Positions 43,171 to 61,901 of a stretch of 64,000 bases of DNA are shown here, in pieces (position 1 is the stretch's first letter; every line of letters starts with the position of its first letter). Where the stretch lies: assembly GCA_013153715.1 (NCBI GenBank), contig JAADDW010000020.1:1-64000 (forward strand), given 5' to 3'. The stretch comes from Campylobacterota bacterium. Lineage in GTDB: Bacteria > Campylobacterota > Campylobacteria > Campylobacterales > Nitratiruptoraceae. Position numbers and translations under genes: made by a program. The notes under the pieces were generated by a model. It did no database searches, was not told the DNA's origin, and saw only the letters and a list, made by a program, of their open reading frames with translations.

Positions 43171-44569
43171 AGAGTACCTGAAAGGGTGGATACCTTACCG
43201 TTACAAACGGTATCTCTTCTTCGGGATTGTGACCATCATCGCCTTGGTCCTCCCGTGGATCAAAATTAACGGAAACCACTTTTTCCTCCTCAATTTCGAT
43301 AAGATGCAACTCCACCTCTTCTTTGTCCGTTTCGATATGCAGGAGCTCTATCTCATGCCCTTCCTCCTCTGGATCCTCTTCTTCGGTATCTTCTTCATTA
43401 CGACCTTGGGAGGACGGGTCTGGTGTGGGTGGAGCTGTCCCCAGACCATTTTCAGGGTGATCTATCGGGACCTCATCGAGACCAAGCTCCTCCATCTGAG
43501 GAAGCGGATCAGCAACAAACAGATTGAGCCGGATATGAGCAAGCCAGAGAACAAGGTGAAGAAGCTCATAGCTATTCTTCTCTGGTCCGTTCTGGCTTTC
43601 ATAGCGGCGGCAGATTTCATCTGGTACTTTGTCCCACCTGAAGATTTCTTCCGCTACATCTCCGATCCGGCCAGCCATCCCGTTCTCATGGGGTTCTGGA
43701 TCGGCCTCGCCCTCTTCCTCATTATCGATGTGGTCTTCATCAAGGAGAACTTCTGTATCTATATCTGTCCCTATGCCCGGGTCCAGTCGGTCCTCTACGA
43801 TGAGGATACATTCCAGACTGTTTACGACTACAAGCGGGGCGGAAGGATCTACGACGAGCACGGGAATTTGATTGTCCACAACAAGAAGGAGCTCAAGGAG
43901 ATCAATGGGGAGAGTGCCGAGTGTACCCTCTGTGAGTCCTGTGTCAAGGTCTGTCCGACCCACATCGATATACGGAAGGGGATGCAGTTGGAGTGTATCA
44001 ACTGCCTCGAATGTGCCGATGCCTGTACCAAGGTGATGGGAGCCCTTGGAAAGGAGAGTCTGGTTCGGTGGACCAGCTACTACGCTCTGGAGAGTGGGAA
44101 GCCGACCCGGGTCTTCCGCTTCAGGATCATCGCCTACATTGTCATGCTGGCCATCGCCTTCGTCGCCCTCTTCTACATGGGGAGCAAGAAGGAGCGCATG
44201 CTCCTCAACATCAACCGTACAAGCCAGCTCTACAAGATAGAGCCCGACGGGACTGTGAAGAATACCTATGTCTTCCTCTTCCAGAATACGGAGAATGAGA
44301 AGCATAAGTACTACTTTGAGGTGGTCAACAATAAGGACATTCTCATTGAGCGGCCCAAGAAGCCCTTCACCGTCATTCCCGGGAAGAAGGTGAAGAAGGT
44401 GGTCATTCTCTCCACCAAGAAGGTTCTCGCCAAGAATGAGGAGAAGGATACACCCATTCCCATCAAGATCAGGGCCTACGCTGTGGACAACCCGGAGATT
44501 TCGGTCTATCGGGATACAATTTTCGTCTTCCCACGATGGGATATTTATCAGAAACATATTCAGAAATAG
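43136..44569 (+). CDS. ccoG: Cytochrome c oxidase accessory protein CcoG
   Basis: 477 residues. A membrane iron-sulfur protein needed for cbb3-type oxidase assembly, probably in copper reduction. Transmembrane helices alternate with GRVWCGWSCPQTIF, ICPYARVQS and the 2[4Fe-4S] motifs CTLCESCVKVCP and CINCLECADACTKVM. The C-terminal immunoglobulin-like domain (YVFLFQNTENEKHKYYFEV) is present. No ccoNOQP genes lie in the window. Confidence 0.95.
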   Translation: MATATTAKNRAKEYLKGWIPYRYKRYLFFGIVTIIALVLPWIKINGNHFFLLNFDKMQLHLFFVRFDMQELYLMPFLLWILFFGIFFITTLGGRVWCGWSCPQTIFRVIYRDLIETKLLHLRKRISNKQIEPDMSKPENKVKKLIAILLWSVLAFIAAADFIWYFVPPEDFFRYISDPASHPVLMGFWIGLALFLIIDVVFIKENFCIYICPYARVQSVLYDEDTFQTVYDYKRGGRIYDEHGNLIVHNKKELKEINGESAECTLCESCVKVCPTHIDIRKGMQLECINCLECADACTKVMGALGKESLVRWTSYYALESGKPTRVFRFRIIAYIVMLAIAFVALFYMGSKKERMLLNINRTSQLYKIEPDGTVKNTYVFLFQNTENEKHKYYFEVVNNKDILIERPKKPFTVIPGKKVKKVVILSTKKVLAKNEEKDTPIPIKIRAYAVDNPEISVYRDTIFVFPRWDIYQKHIQK

Positions 44570-44596
44570 TCGGTCTAGCTGCTACAGGGGGGGATT

Positions 44597-44962
44597 ATGT
44601 TAGTAGCGATACCTGTCAAGACGGCACGGGAAGAGACGGCTGTCTCGCCGCTCTTCGGCCATGCCCGCTATTTCGCCTTCATCGACGATGGAGGGAAGAT
44701 GGAGATTGAGGAGAACCCTTACGATGGGGGGATGGAGGTGGTCTATTGGCTCCTCGGGAGGGGAGTCAATAGGGTAATTACCCACCATATCGGTCCACGC
44801 CCCTTTGAGGTTCTCCGTGAAAACGGTCTGATCTGCTACTCTGCGGGGGAGGGGCGTGTTCTGGCTCGGGAGGCCTTCGAGGCTCTCATGAGAGGAGAGT
44901 TGGAAGAGATCACTCCGGAGAATATCGACCGTTTTGGTCGCCATCAGAGAAGAAAAGGGTGA
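44597..44962 (+). CDS. NifX/NifB-type dinitrogenase cofactor-binding-like protein
   Basis: 121 residues. VSPLFGHARYFAFID and VNRVITHHIGPRPFEVLRENG are typical of the dinitrogenase iron-molybdenum cofactor-binding family. Outside nitrogen fixation such proteins bind or carry metal-sulfur groups. No nif genes are in view. The start has GGGGGGAT upstream. Confidence 0.85.
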   Translation: MLVAIPVKTAREETAVSPLFGHARYFAFIDDGGKMEIEENPYDGGMEVVYWLLGRGVNRVITHHIGPRPFEVLRENGLICYSAGEGRVLAREAFEALMRGELEEITPENIDRFGRHQRRKG

Positions 44963-44963
44963 G

Positions 44964-45179
44964 ATGAGAGAGGGATTTGACGAAAATGGGGAACCGACCC
45001 TGAGGAAGCTTGACGATTACGGGAAGGCGGCGTCGCCGGAGAAGCGGAAGGCGATTATCTGGGTCATTGTGACCGGATTGATTCTCGGAGTCTTCTACGC
45101 AGTGGCCAAGAGCTACTTTAAAGATGTGGGTATCGATGAGGTCGATATTCCCAAGGATCAGAGGATACTACACTACTGA
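44964..45179 (+). CDS. Small single-pass membrane protein
   Basis: 71 residues from ATG at 44964, two nt after the preceding stop. It has a charged N-terminus, one transmembrane helix (AIIWVIVTGLILGVFYAVA) and a short charged tail. It sits 11 nt before the flavoprotein gene and may anchor or assist it. No known family. Confidence 0.6.
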   Translation: MREGFDENGEPTLRKLDDYGKAASPEKRKAIIWVIVTGLILGVFYAVAKSYFKDVGIDEVDIPKDQRILHY

Positions 45180-45190
45180 AAGGAGGGGGA

Positions 45191-46363
45191 ATGGGTAAAG
45201 TTGTCGTTTTGGGAGGTGGTTTTGCAGGAGTTGAGGCCGCCATCTTCTTGAGGAAGGAGGGGTTTGAGGTCGATCTCATCTCTCCCCGCCCCTACATGTA
45301 TATCTACCCTACCTCTATCTGGGTCCCTGTCTGCAAGACGGAGTTTGCCGATGTCTGTCTCAGTCTGGAGGAGTTGGCCCAGGTCCACGGCTTCACATGG
45401 ATTAATGATGAGATCATCGGCATCGAGGGGGAGAAGAAGAGGGCCAGAGGGAAGAAGGGGGAGTATAGTGGCGACTATCTGGTGATCGCCATGGGTGCTG
45501 GGAAGGTGCGACACGAAGGGGAGGAGCACTATATGAGCATCTGTGGAGAGCCCCAGGAGGCCCTGGCTCTGAGGGAGGCCCTCGATAAGTTGGTGACCGA
45601 GAAGAGGGGAGGAAAGATCTGTATGGGGTTTGGAGGCAACCCTAAGGACTCAACGGCTGTCCGAGGGGGGCCCGCCTTCGAGGTGATCTTCAATGTCCAT
45701 AACTATCTGAAGAAGTTGGGGGTTCGGGATAATTTTGAACTCACCTTTTTCGCCACAATGGCCGAGCCAGGAAAGAGGTTGGGGCCCCAAGCTCTGAAGA
45801 TGATGGACCTCTTCTTCAACAAGCTCAACATCAAGAAACATTTTGGGAAGAAGATCAAACGGTTTGAGGCAGATGGGATACTCTTTGAAGATGATAGCCG
45901 CCTTGAATCGGACTACACCATGTTCATTCCGGCCAACATGGGACACCCGGTCTTCAGAGAGGGGAGCGATCTCCCCCTCAGCGATGCCGGCTTTATCCTT
46001 GTCGATGAGTACTGTGAGGTCAAGGATCGGCCCGGGGTTTATGCCGTTGGGGATAGTGCCTACATCGAGGGACCCGAGTGGAGGGCGAAGCAGGGCCATA
46101 TTGCCGAGGTGATGGCTCGGAATGCCGCCCATAACATTGCCATCTCCAGCGGGAAGAAGGGGGGCGAGAAGAAGAGTTACCTCCCCCACCTCAACATTAT
46201 CTGTGTCATGGATAGCGGCGATGGGGCGGCCTTTGTCTATCGAGATGAGAAGCGGGGACTCATGATACCGATGCCCATTGTGGGACACTGGATCAAGAGG
46301 GCGTGGGGTTGGTACTGCAGGAACTCGAAGCTCGACAAGATTCCACGGATTCCAGGTCTCTAA
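45191..46363 (+). CDS. FAD-dependent oxidoreductase, sulfide:quinone oxidoreductase-like
   Basis: 390 residues. The FAD-binding motif is VVLGGGFAGVEAAIFLRK, followed by LISPRPYMYIYPTSIWVPV; the second dinucleotide site is weaker. GVYAVGDSAYIEGPEWRAKQGHIAEVMA is the typical C-terminal FAD contact of SQR/NDH-2 proteins. Several cysteines (KICMGF, NIICVMDSGDG) could be the sulfur-shuttling pair. It is followed by a rhodanese, which supports a sulfide-related role. NADH or other donors cannot be excluded. Confidence 0.8.
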   Translation: MGKVVVLGGGFAGVEAAIFLRKEGFEVDLISPRPYMYIYPTSIWVPVCKTEFADVCLSLEELAQVHGFTWINDEIIGIEGEKKRARGKKGEYSGDYLVIAMGAGKVRHEGEEHYMSICGEPQEALALREALDKLVTEKRGGKICMGFGGNPKDSTAVRGGPAFEVIFNVHNYLKKLGVRDNFELTFFATMAEPGKRLGPQALKMMDLFFNKLNIKKHFGKKIKRFEADGILFEDDSRLESDYTMFIPANMGHPVFREGSDLPLSDAGFILVDEYCEVKDRPGVYAVGDSAYIEGPEWRAKQGHIAEVMARNAAHNIAISSGKKGGEKKSYLPHLNIICVMDSGDGAAFVYRDEKRGLMIPMPIVGHWIKRAWGWYCRNSKLDKIPRIPGL

Positions 46364-46438
46364 ATGCAACATAGGTAGCAGAAAAGGTGAGTCTTTTTAG
46401 CTACACTTTTCTAAAATTTTCACTGAAAGGAGTCTCCC

Positions 46439-46855
46439 ATGGCAAAGTTGACAGAGTTTGAACGGAATGTGGCAGAGCGGATCAAGGAGCAGATTGAGCT
46501 CAATAAGGAGAAGCCCGATCTCGGCAATGTCGATCTCCAGAGGGCCATCGAACTCTTGAAGGAGGCGGGAGCCATTCTCCTCGATGTCCGTCCCCCGTCA
46601 AAGGTGGAGGGAGAGAATGCGGAAGAGGCAGACATTCCCGACAGCTACTACACTCCCTATCCCGAATTCACCGAGTACCTCGACATTCTGCCCGAGGATA
46701 AGACAACTCCCATTGTGACGGCCTGCCTCAAGGGGCTCTTCGCCAGCAGGGTCAAGGCCTACCTGGAGATTCTCGGTTATGAAAATGTCTATGTCTTCAC
46801 CGGAAATATCGAGGACTGGATTGCCGCCCACAAAGCCCACAAAGGGGAGATTTAA
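46439..46855 (+). CDS. Rhodanese-like sulfurtransferase
   Basis: 138 residues. A rhodanese domain with ILLDVRPPSKV, active-site loop TACLKGLFASRVKAYLEILG (cysteine as persulfide carrier) and YVFTGNIEDWIAA. A helical N-terminal extension precedes it. It stands after the SQR-like gene, fitting a sulfur-transfer step. AAAGGAG lies before the ATG. Confidence 0.85.
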   Translation: MAKLTEFERNVAERIKEQIELNKEKPDLGNVDLQRAIELLKEAGAILLDVRPPSKVEGENAEEADIPDSYYTPYPEFTEYLDILPEDKTTPIVTACLKGLFASRVKAYLEILGYENVYVFTGNIEDWIAAHKAHKGEI

Positions 46856-47252
46856 GGGGCTCCTGGGAGCTCTCCTCCCCCTCCTCCTCATCGGGTGTGG
46901 TGGGGGAGAGATCTATGAGGGGAAGTTTGGATCTCCCTCCCACAGAATTGAGTGTCTCCGAGTCACAAGCGAGGATAGTATTCTCCGCTTCCTCCTCTCC
47001 AAGAATGGCTCCATCTCCCGCTTGAAACGGAGTTCCTGCCCCTTTGAGATCAGAGCTACAGCCCACTTTGTAACCAGTTGTACCTCACCTCAGGCCAAGG
47101 CTTTGGGAAGCGATTTTGACGGCTTCCTCCGCTTGGAACTCCTGGAGAATGGAAGACTTCTCTACCGCAACCAGCAGGATTTCAAGGGCCCCCTGACCCA
47201 GAGGGTTGTCGATACCCTCGTGGAGAGGCTCCTTACCGTCAACAGACCCTAG
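46821..47252 (+). CDS. Putative lipoprotein
   Basis: 143 residues when read from a TTG at 46821 that has GAGG upstream; the track start at 46779 lies deep within the rhodanese. The leader KGLLGALLPLLLIGC has a lipobox (LIGC) and a GGG spacer. The mature part contains four further cysteines and no known domain. It overlaps the rhodanese gene by 35 nt and the convergent MtfA-like gene by four. Confidence 0.55.
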   Translation: MPPTKPTKGRFKGLLGALLPLLLIGCGGGEIYEGKFGSPSHRIECLRVTSEDSILRFLLSKNGSISRLKRSSCPFEIRATAHFVTSCTSPQAKALGSDFDGFLRLELLENGRLLYRNQQDFKGPLTQRVVDTLVERLLTVNRP

Positions 47253-48094
47253 GAGCTGGTAGTTTCTCCTTCCCACTGGGCAGGATCCACTCTGTAGTAG
47301 AGCTCCAGAAGGGTATAGAGCTCAGGCTCCTCCTCCTTCAACCTTCTCGGCTTTTCAAAGAAAGCCTCTGTCGCCACAGCGAAGAACTCGGCCGGAGAGG
47401 TTATTCCATACCGATCCAGAACACTCCTCTTTCCCTCCCTGTAGAGTCTCTCTATCTTCTTGTACTCCCGCTCCATCACCTGCGACCAGAGAGGGTAGAG
47501 TCTCCAAGGGAGCTCGGGGGTTCCATCTGGAAAACCATCCTCCATATCGAGCTGGTGGGCAAATTCGTGGAACCCCACATTTCTCCCATCCCTCGGGTTG
47601 AGGTCCCCCAGAATGAGGTCTCTCCAGGAGAGGACTACAGCCCCTCCCTGCCACGCTTCGCCGAGGAGGACCCTATTCTCCTCGCTGACGACATACCCTG
47701 TGACGATCTGCTCCCTCTTGACAACTGCTTCCGGGTAGAGAATGATTGTATGGACATGTTTGTACTCACATCTGTCCCGCCCAGCTGTGAGGAGGCAGGC
47801 GTTGGCGGCGATGAGGAGCTTCTTATAGTCGTCTACCTCTATTCCGACGCCGATAAACTCCTTCTCCTCCATAAATGTGAGGACGCAGGCGTGGAAATTC
47901 CTCTTGAGCTCTCTGGGGAGGAGGTTGTAGAAGGGGAACCACCTTTCCAGATAGTCCCTGTATCTCTGGGGAAAGGGGCGGTATTTGTAGAGGTGGTACC
48001 GTCCATCGGTGACAAGGTAGAGGTAGAGGTGGTAGAAGAGATAGAGGGCCAGAATGAAGGTGAAGAGCATGAAGAGGACGATATAGAATTCCAT
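47249..48094 (-). CDS. mtfA: MtfA-like zinc-dependent peptidase, membrane anchored
   Basis: 281 residues from ATG at 48094. An N-terminal transmembrane helix (YIVLFMLFTFILALYLFYHL) is followed by the M90/MtfA domain: LLIAANACLLTAG, SGE-like VVLSWRDLILG, the zinc motif VGFHEFAHQLDMEDG and the downstream EFFAVATEAFFE with the third ligand. Family members are metallo-peptidases linked to the Mlc regulator in enteric bacteria; the target here is unknown. Confidence 0.88.
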   Translation of the reverse strand: MEFYIVLFMLFTFILALYLFYHLYLYLVTDGRYHLYKYRPFPQRYRDYLERWFPFYNLLPRELKRNFHACVLTFMEEKEFIGVGIEVDDYKKLLIAANACLLTAGRDRCEYKHVHTIILYPEAVVKREQIVTGYVVSEENRVLLGEAWQGGAVVLSWRDLILGDLNPRDGRNVGFHEFAHQLDMEDGFPDGTPELPWRLYPLWSQVMEREYKKIERLYREGKRSVLDRYGITSPAEFFAVATEAFFEKPRRLKEEEPELYTLLELYYRVDPAQWEGETTSS

Positions 48095-48171
48095 ACCCCA
48101 TTGTAACAAAAGTAGCACACTATCTCAATGGAACCGGCTAATATTAAAAAAAAAGGGTGAAAGGAGTGCCC

Positions 48172-49242
48172 ATGGCTATCTACTCAAAGGTTGAAGGGGT
48201 AGAGGATATTCGGAGGATCAACTGCCTCATCAGGGATGAGATGATGGTAGTTCAGAGCGAAGCGGAACTGACAGAGTTGAAGAAGAGGAGTGACTACCTC
48301 TGCACCCTCACCTACTCCCCTTTCTGGAAAAAGCGGTTCCAGGATCGGATTGAGGAGCTCCGTCAGGCGGCTTTGGAGGAGAACAGGGTCACAGTCAGGG
48401 AGGCCAATATCATAGCCAAATTCAAGGGGTTCGACAAAGAGTACCATCCGTGGCGGAGTGAGATAGATATTGAGGAGGAGCTCAAGAAGATTCCTGAGGA
48501 GGTAATAGAGGAGATAGAGCAGAGTGCCCTCTCCCTCCACAGGAGCCAGGAGATTCTGGAGTTCCTCAGAAGGGAGTTCTGTGAGATCCGGAAGGCTATG
48601 GTCCTCTGTGAAGAGCCCAGCTGTCTGGAGAAGATGAAGCGGGGGGTCGATATTCTCTCTGTTCTCCCCTATCTGGCGGCCTTCAGAGACCATTTTGACA
48701 GGGGACTCCTGGGAGCGATAGACCACCTGATCGAGGTTGAGAAGAGGAGGAGTGTCGAGCTTGCCAATATCATCTCCGAGGTCTCTCAATGGGAGAGCTA
48801 TTTTGAGACCATCGGGGAAGAGGATTTTGGGGAGCTCACCGCCGAGGAGTATCTCCAGAAGCTCCTGGAAGAGGAGGAGAAGGCAGAGACTCTCATTCCG
48901 ACCGAAGAGCGGTATAAAGGGGGTGGATCTGTTCTCTGGCTGGTCTATGAACATGGCCGACGGAAGAGGGAGTATGCCAAGAGGGTCTATTTCCCTGCAG
49001 AGTTTAGGAATGTGAAGATGGAGGGGCCCGGAGAGTTCAGAAATAGGTTTGGGAACAAGGTTTGGGGTGTCAAGATCAGTTATGAGTCCAAAGTGGCCCC
49101 TACCAAGATCAAGATCAGAGGGAGGGAGATAGAGCTCCCCGAGAGGTGGGTCCACAGGGTGAAAATTATCCCCCTTCCCAGGGAGGCCCGAAATGTGAGG
49201 CTCCTCCAGGAGCGGCCCAAGAGTGCAATGAGCATCGCCTGA
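48172..49242 (+). CDS. Orphan protein of unknown function, 356 aa
   Basis: From ATG at 48172 after AAAGGAG. The first two thirds are rich in helices (EELKKIPEEVIEEIEQSAL, YLQKLLEEEEKAETLI). The end has basic beta-like segments (YAKRVYFPAEFRNVKMEG, KIKIRGREIELPERWVHRV) that could bind nucleic acid or a partner. Two cysteine pairs (LCEEPSCLEK, FCEIRK) are present. I do not recognise any domain. It stands alone between convergent and divergent genes. Confidence 0.6.
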   Translation: MAIYSKVEGVEDIRRINCLIRDEMMVVQSEAELTELKKRSDYLCTLTYSPFWKKRFQDRIEELRQAALEENRVTVREANIIAKFKGFDKEYHPWRSEIDIEEELKKIPEEVIEEIEQSALSLHRSQEILEFLRREFCEIRKAMVLCEEPSCLEKMKRGVDILSVLPYLAAFRDHFDRGLLGAIDHLIEVEKRRSVELANIISEVSQWESYFETIGEEDFGELTAEEYLQKLLEEEEKAETLIPTEERYKGGGSVLWLVYEHGRRKREYAKRVYFPAEFRNVKMEGPGEFRNRFGNKVWGVKISYESKVAPTKIKIRGREIELPERWVHRVKIIPLPREARNVRLLQERPKSAMSIA

Positions 49243-49271
49243 TCCCACTGATAGATAGTGGAGAGAGGCGA

Positions 49272-49565
49272 CTATCGGGAACCGCAGATATAGGTAACAT
49301 CTGTGGGGCAGTAGGCCCTGTGGGGTCTGTTGGGAGGGCTCTCCAGCCGATCACCGGGCTTGAGGAGAATCTCCTCTCCCCCCTCTTCGATGACTAGAGT
49401 TCCCTCCACAATCCATCGCACCTCATGGTAGGGATGGGTATGGGTGGGGTAGGTAGTTCCCTGGGAGTCGTGCCAGAGGAAGATGTTGAAGAAACCCTCC
49501 TCTTTGAGGGTCTCTTCAATCTTTTTGGGGTCTCTGATCCCTGTCTGGGTGACCTTAACTGCCAC
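49272..49565 (-). CDS. Cupin-domain protein
   Basis: 97 residues from a GTG at 49565 that overlaps the end of fusA by 11 nt. The track frame upstream is a shadow of fusA. The single cupin has [14 protein letters not shown] (motif 1, metal-binding His and Glu) and [13 protein letters not shown] (motif 2). It resembles small cupins with or without dioxygenase activity. Its place at the tail of the fusA operon may be incidental. Confidence 0.75.
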   Translation of the reverse strand: MAVKVTQTGIRDPKKIEETLKEEGFFNIFLWHDSQGTTYPTHTHPYHEVRWIVEGTLVIEEGGEEILLKPGDRLESPPNRPHRAYCPTDVTYICGSR

Positions 49566-51636
49566 TTCGCTTTTTGATGATCTCGTCGGCCACATTTTTA
49601 GGCACCTCTTCGTAGTGGTCGAACTCCATGGTATAGGTACCCCGACCCTGTGTGAGGGAGCGGAGGGTGGTGGAGTATCCAAACATCTCTGCCAAGGGGA
49701 CCATGGCATGGACCACTTTGTTACCGCCCCGTTCTCCCATGTTGGCAATATGTCCCCTGCGGCTGTTGATGTCTCCGATGACATTCCCCATATACTCTTC
49801 GGGGACCTCCACTTCCACCTTCATAATCGGTTCAAGGAGGACAGGGTTCGCCTTTTTGGCCGCCTCTTTGAAGGCCATGGAACCTGCAATTTTGAAGGCC
49901 ATCTCGCTAGAGTCCACTTCGTGGAAGCTCCCATCGTAGAGGGTTGCCTTCACATCGACAACGGGGTAACCTGCCAAGACTCCATTCTGCATGGCCTCTT
50001 GAATACCTTTATCCACCGCTGGGATATACTCCTTGGGAATAACCCCTCCTGTAATCTTATTGACAAACTCGTAGCCACTTCCGGGCTCTTGGGGCTCCAA
50101 TTTGATGAAGACATGGCCGTACTGTCCCCGACCACCTGTCTGTTTGGCATATTTGTACTCTTGATCGACAGGGACTTTGATGGTCTCCCGATAGGCAACC
50201 TGGGGCTTTCCAACCTCGGCCTCAACTTTGAACTCCCGCTTCATCCTATCGACAATGATCTCCAGGTGGAGCTCACCCATTCCGGAGATAATTGTCTGTC
50301 CCGTCTCCTCATCGGTATGGACCCTGAAGCTCGGATCCTCCTCGGCCAACTTGGCGAGGGCTGTAGCCATCTTCTCCTGATCCGCCTTGGTTTTGGGCTC
50401 CACTGCGATAGAGATGACAGGCTCGGGGAACTCCATTTTCTCTAGGATGACAGGGTGGTTCTCATCGCAGAGAGTATCCCCGGTCAAAGTATATTTCAAT
50501 CCCACGACGGCGCCGATCTCTCCAGCAGGGAGCTCTTTGATCTCCTCCCGCTTGTTGGCGTGCATCTTCAGGAGCCGTCCTACCCGCTCCTTCTTCCCTT
50601 TAGTCGAGTTGAGGACATAGCTTCCGCTGGAGATCTGCCCCCGATAGACCCGAATGAAGGAGAGTTGTCCGACGAAGGGGTCGGTCATGATTTTGAAGGC
50701 GAGGGCGGCGAAGGGGCCATCGTCTGTCGATTCGACACTTACCTCCTCTCCCGTTTTGGGATCGATCCCTTTGATCCAGTCAACCTCTGTCGGTGCAGGG
50801 AGGTAATCGACAACTGCATCAAGGAGGGTCTGGACCCCTTTATTCTTGAATGCCGATCCGCAGAGCATAGGTGTGAGGGACATGTCGAGGGTCCCCTTCT
50901 TGAGTCCTCTCTTGATCTCCTCCGTAGTCAACTCCTCTCCGTTGAGGTATTTATCCAGAAGCTCCTCATCTGTTTCGGCGACAGCTTCGATCATCTTCTC
51001 CCGATACTCCTCCGCCTTCTCCCGGAGCTCTTCGGGAATATCGATGATCTCGTACTTGGCTCCCAGGGTCTCGTCATCCCAGACAATCCCCTTCATCTCG
51101 ACGAGATCGACCACACCTCGAAAGGTATCTTCGGACCCTATCGGAATCTGGATGGGGACAGGGTTGGCTCCCAAACGGTCCCGAATCTGCTCTTCGACAC
51201 TGAAGAAGTCGGCTCCCTGTCTATCCATCTTGTTGACAAAGACAATTCTGGGAACATGGTATTTGTTGGCCTGGCGCCAGACTGTCTCCGACTGGGGTTG
51301 AACCCCTCCCACGGCACAGAAGACGGCAATGGCCCCGTCCAGAACCCTCATGGAGCGCTCGACTTCGATGGTGAAGTCCACGTGGCCCGGAGTATCGATA
51401 ATGTTAATCTGGTGCCCCTTCCAGAAGCAGGTTGTGGCGGCGGAGGTAATGGTAATTCCCCGCTCCTTCTCCTGCTCCATCCAGTCCATCGTGGCCGCTC
51501 CCTCATGGACCTCACCTATCTTGTGGCTGATCCCCGTGTAGTAGAGAATCCGTTCGGTTGTCGTCGTCTTGCCGGCGTCGATGTGGGCGGCAATTCCTAT
51601 ATTCCGTACCTTGTCAATCGGTGTCTTTCTAGCCAT
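49555..51636 (-). CDS. fusA: Elongation factor G
   Basis: 693 residues, full length. GTPase motifs are [18 protein letters not shown], the switch [20 protein letters not shown] and [10 protein letters not shown]; the domain IV tip region and [16 protein letters not shown] end the protein. It drives ribosome translocation. It follows rpsG after an 80-nt gap that contains a hairpin. Confidence 0.97.
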   Translation of the reverse strand: MARKTPIDKVRNIGIAAHIDAGKTTTTERILYYTGISHKIGEVHEGAATMDWMEQEKERGITITSAATTCFWKGHQINIIDTPGHVDFTIEVERSMRVLDGAIAVFCAVGGVQPQSETVWRQANKYHVPRIVFVNKMDRQGADFFSVEEQIRDRLGANPVPIQIPIGSEDTFRGVVDLVEMKGIVWDDETLGAKYEIIDIPEELREKAEEYREKMIEAVAETDEELLDKYLNGEELTTEEIKRGLKKGTLDMSLTPMLCGSAFKNKGVQTLLDAVVDYLPAPTEVDWIKGIDPKTGEEVSVESTDDGPFAALAFKIMTDPFVGQLSFIRVYRGQISSGSYVLNSTKGKKERVGRLLKMHANKREEIKELPAGEIGAVVGLKYTLTGDTLCDENHPVILEKMEFPEPVISIAVEPKTKADQEKMATALAKLAEEDPSFRVHTDEETGQTIISGMGELHLEIIVDRMKREFKVEAEVGKPQVAYRETIKVPVDQEYKYAKQTGGRGQYGHVFIKLEPQEPGSGYEFVNKITGGVIPKEYIPAVDKGIQEAMQNGVLAGYPVVDVKATLYDGSFHEVDSSEMAFKIAGSMAFKEAAKKANPVLLEPIMKVEVEVPEEYMGNVIGDINSRRGHIANMGERGGNKVVHAMVPLAEMFGYSTTLRSLTQGRGTYTMEFDHYEEVPKNVADEIIKKRSGS

Positions 51637-51678
51637 CGTCTATCCTTTAGCCTCGGTGGTTTGGGTTGGATTTCGGGA

Positions 51679-51699
51679 GACAAGAGGGGACCTCTTGTC
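51679..51699 (-). terminator. Hairpin between rpsG and fusA
   Basis: GACAAGAGG and CCTCTTGTC pair perfectly over 9 bp with a 3-nt loop. It has no clear U tract on the minus strand and lies in the coupled rpsL-rpsG-fusA region, so partial attenuation or RNA processing is more likely than full termination. Confidence 0.5.
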
Positions 51700-51717
51700 C
51701 AGAGATGGAGGGGGAGA

Positions 51718-52200
<483 letters not shown>

Positions 52201-52287
52201 TCAATTCTCGATTTACTCAGGTGTTTTCGCCCACCTGTGGCTATGGGTGAGAACTCATACTCTCTGATTTCTCACTGCCCATGGTCT

Positions 52288-52662
52288 CTAGGATTTGGGT
52301 TTCTTGGTTCCGTATTTGGATCTCGACTTCTTCCTGTTGGCGACTCCCGCTGTGTCGAGGGCTCCCCGAATAATGTGGTACTTCACCCCTGGGAGGTCTT
52401 TGACCCGTCCGCCCCGGACGAGGACGATAGAGTGTTCCTGGAGGTTGTGACCCTCTCCAGGGATGTAGCTGATCACCTCGTAGCCGCTTGTAAGCCGTAC
52501 CTTGGCGACTTTACGGAGTGCCGAGTTAGGCTTCTTCGGGGTCGTTGTATAGACCCGTGTACAGACTCCCCGCCGCTGGGGACATCTGACGAGGGCGGGG
52601 GATTTGGACTTTTTGATTACTTTCTTTCTCTCTTTTCGGACCAACTGGTTGATCGTAGGCAC
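52288..52662 (-). CDS. rpsL: 30S ribosomal protein S12
   Basis: 124 residues, full length. Conserved [18 protein letters not shown] (lysine of the decoding-site loop present, wild-type form) and [19 protein letters not shown]12 forms part of the decoding centre. It is the first gene of the str-type part of the operon, after rpoC. Confidence 0.97.
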   Translation of the reverse strand: MPTINQLVRKERKKVIKKSKSPALVRCPQRRGVCTRVYTTTPKKPNSALRKVAKVRLTSGYEVISYIPGEGHNLQEHSIVLVRGGRVKDLPGVKYHIIRGALDTAGVANRKKSRSKYGTKKPKS

Positions 52663-52732
52663 CTTCTCTCCCTTTCTTGGAAATTAGTGGCACATTATAT
52701 TGAAAATGAGCTTAAATTCAGCTTTTTCAAAG

Positions 52733-61409
<8,677 letters not shown>

Positions 61410-61463
61410 TCATTTTTGTAGTTTTGGTACATGGAGGGGGTGAATGTTAGCATAGAAAGTCTT

Positions 61464-61488
61464 AAGAAGAGGAGGGGATCCTCTTCTT
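61464..61488 (-). terminator. Hairpin between rplL and rpoB (attenuator or processing site)
   Basis: AAGAAGAGGA and TCCTCTTCTT form a perfect 10-bp stem with a 5-nt loop. No U tract follows on the minus strand. A partial terminator and RNase III site are known at this spot in E. coli; by analogy this hairpin may set the ratio of ribosomal protein to polymerase mRNA. Confidence 0.6.
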
Positions 61489-61505
61489 ATTGAGAATATT
61501 AAGTT

Positions 61506-61889
61506 TTACTTAATTTCTACTTTTGCTCCAGCTTCTTCAAATTTCTTCTTCAACTCTTCAGCTTCTTCTTTGCTGACTCCCTCTTTGATGGTGGTTGGAG
61601 TATTTTCAGCGGCCTCTTTGGCCTCCTTGAGTCCCAATCCGGTTACCTGTCGGATAACTTTAATGGTGTTGATCTTCTTAGGACCGGCGTCTGTGAGGAC
61701 TACATCGAATTCGGTCTTCTCTTCAGCCGCCGCTCCTCCTTCGCCGCCACCAGCCGCAACGGCACCGGCAACAACTGTAGGCTGGGCGCTGACCCCAAAT
61801 TTCTCCTCAAACTCCTTGACAAGCTCGCTGAGCTCAAGGACACTCAGATTGGAGATATACTCGATAACATCTTCTCGTGTGCAAGCCAT
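61506..61889 (-). CDS. rplL: 50S ribosomal protein L7/L12
   Basis: 127 residues. N-terminal dimerisation helix ([20 protein letters not shown]), Ala/Gly-rich hinge ([16 protein letters not shown]) and C-terminal factor-binding domain ([20 protein letters not shown]). It forms the stalk with L10. SD AAAGGAGAG lies before its ATG. Confidence 0.97.
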   Translation of the reverse strand: MACTREDVIEYISNLSVLELSELVKEFEEKFGVSAQPTVVAGAVAAGGGEGGAAAEEKTEFDVVLTDAGPKKINTIKVIRQVTGLGLKEAKEAAENTPTTIKEGVSKEEAEELKKKFEEAGAKVEIK

Positions 61890-61901
61890 AGACTCTCTCC
61901 T

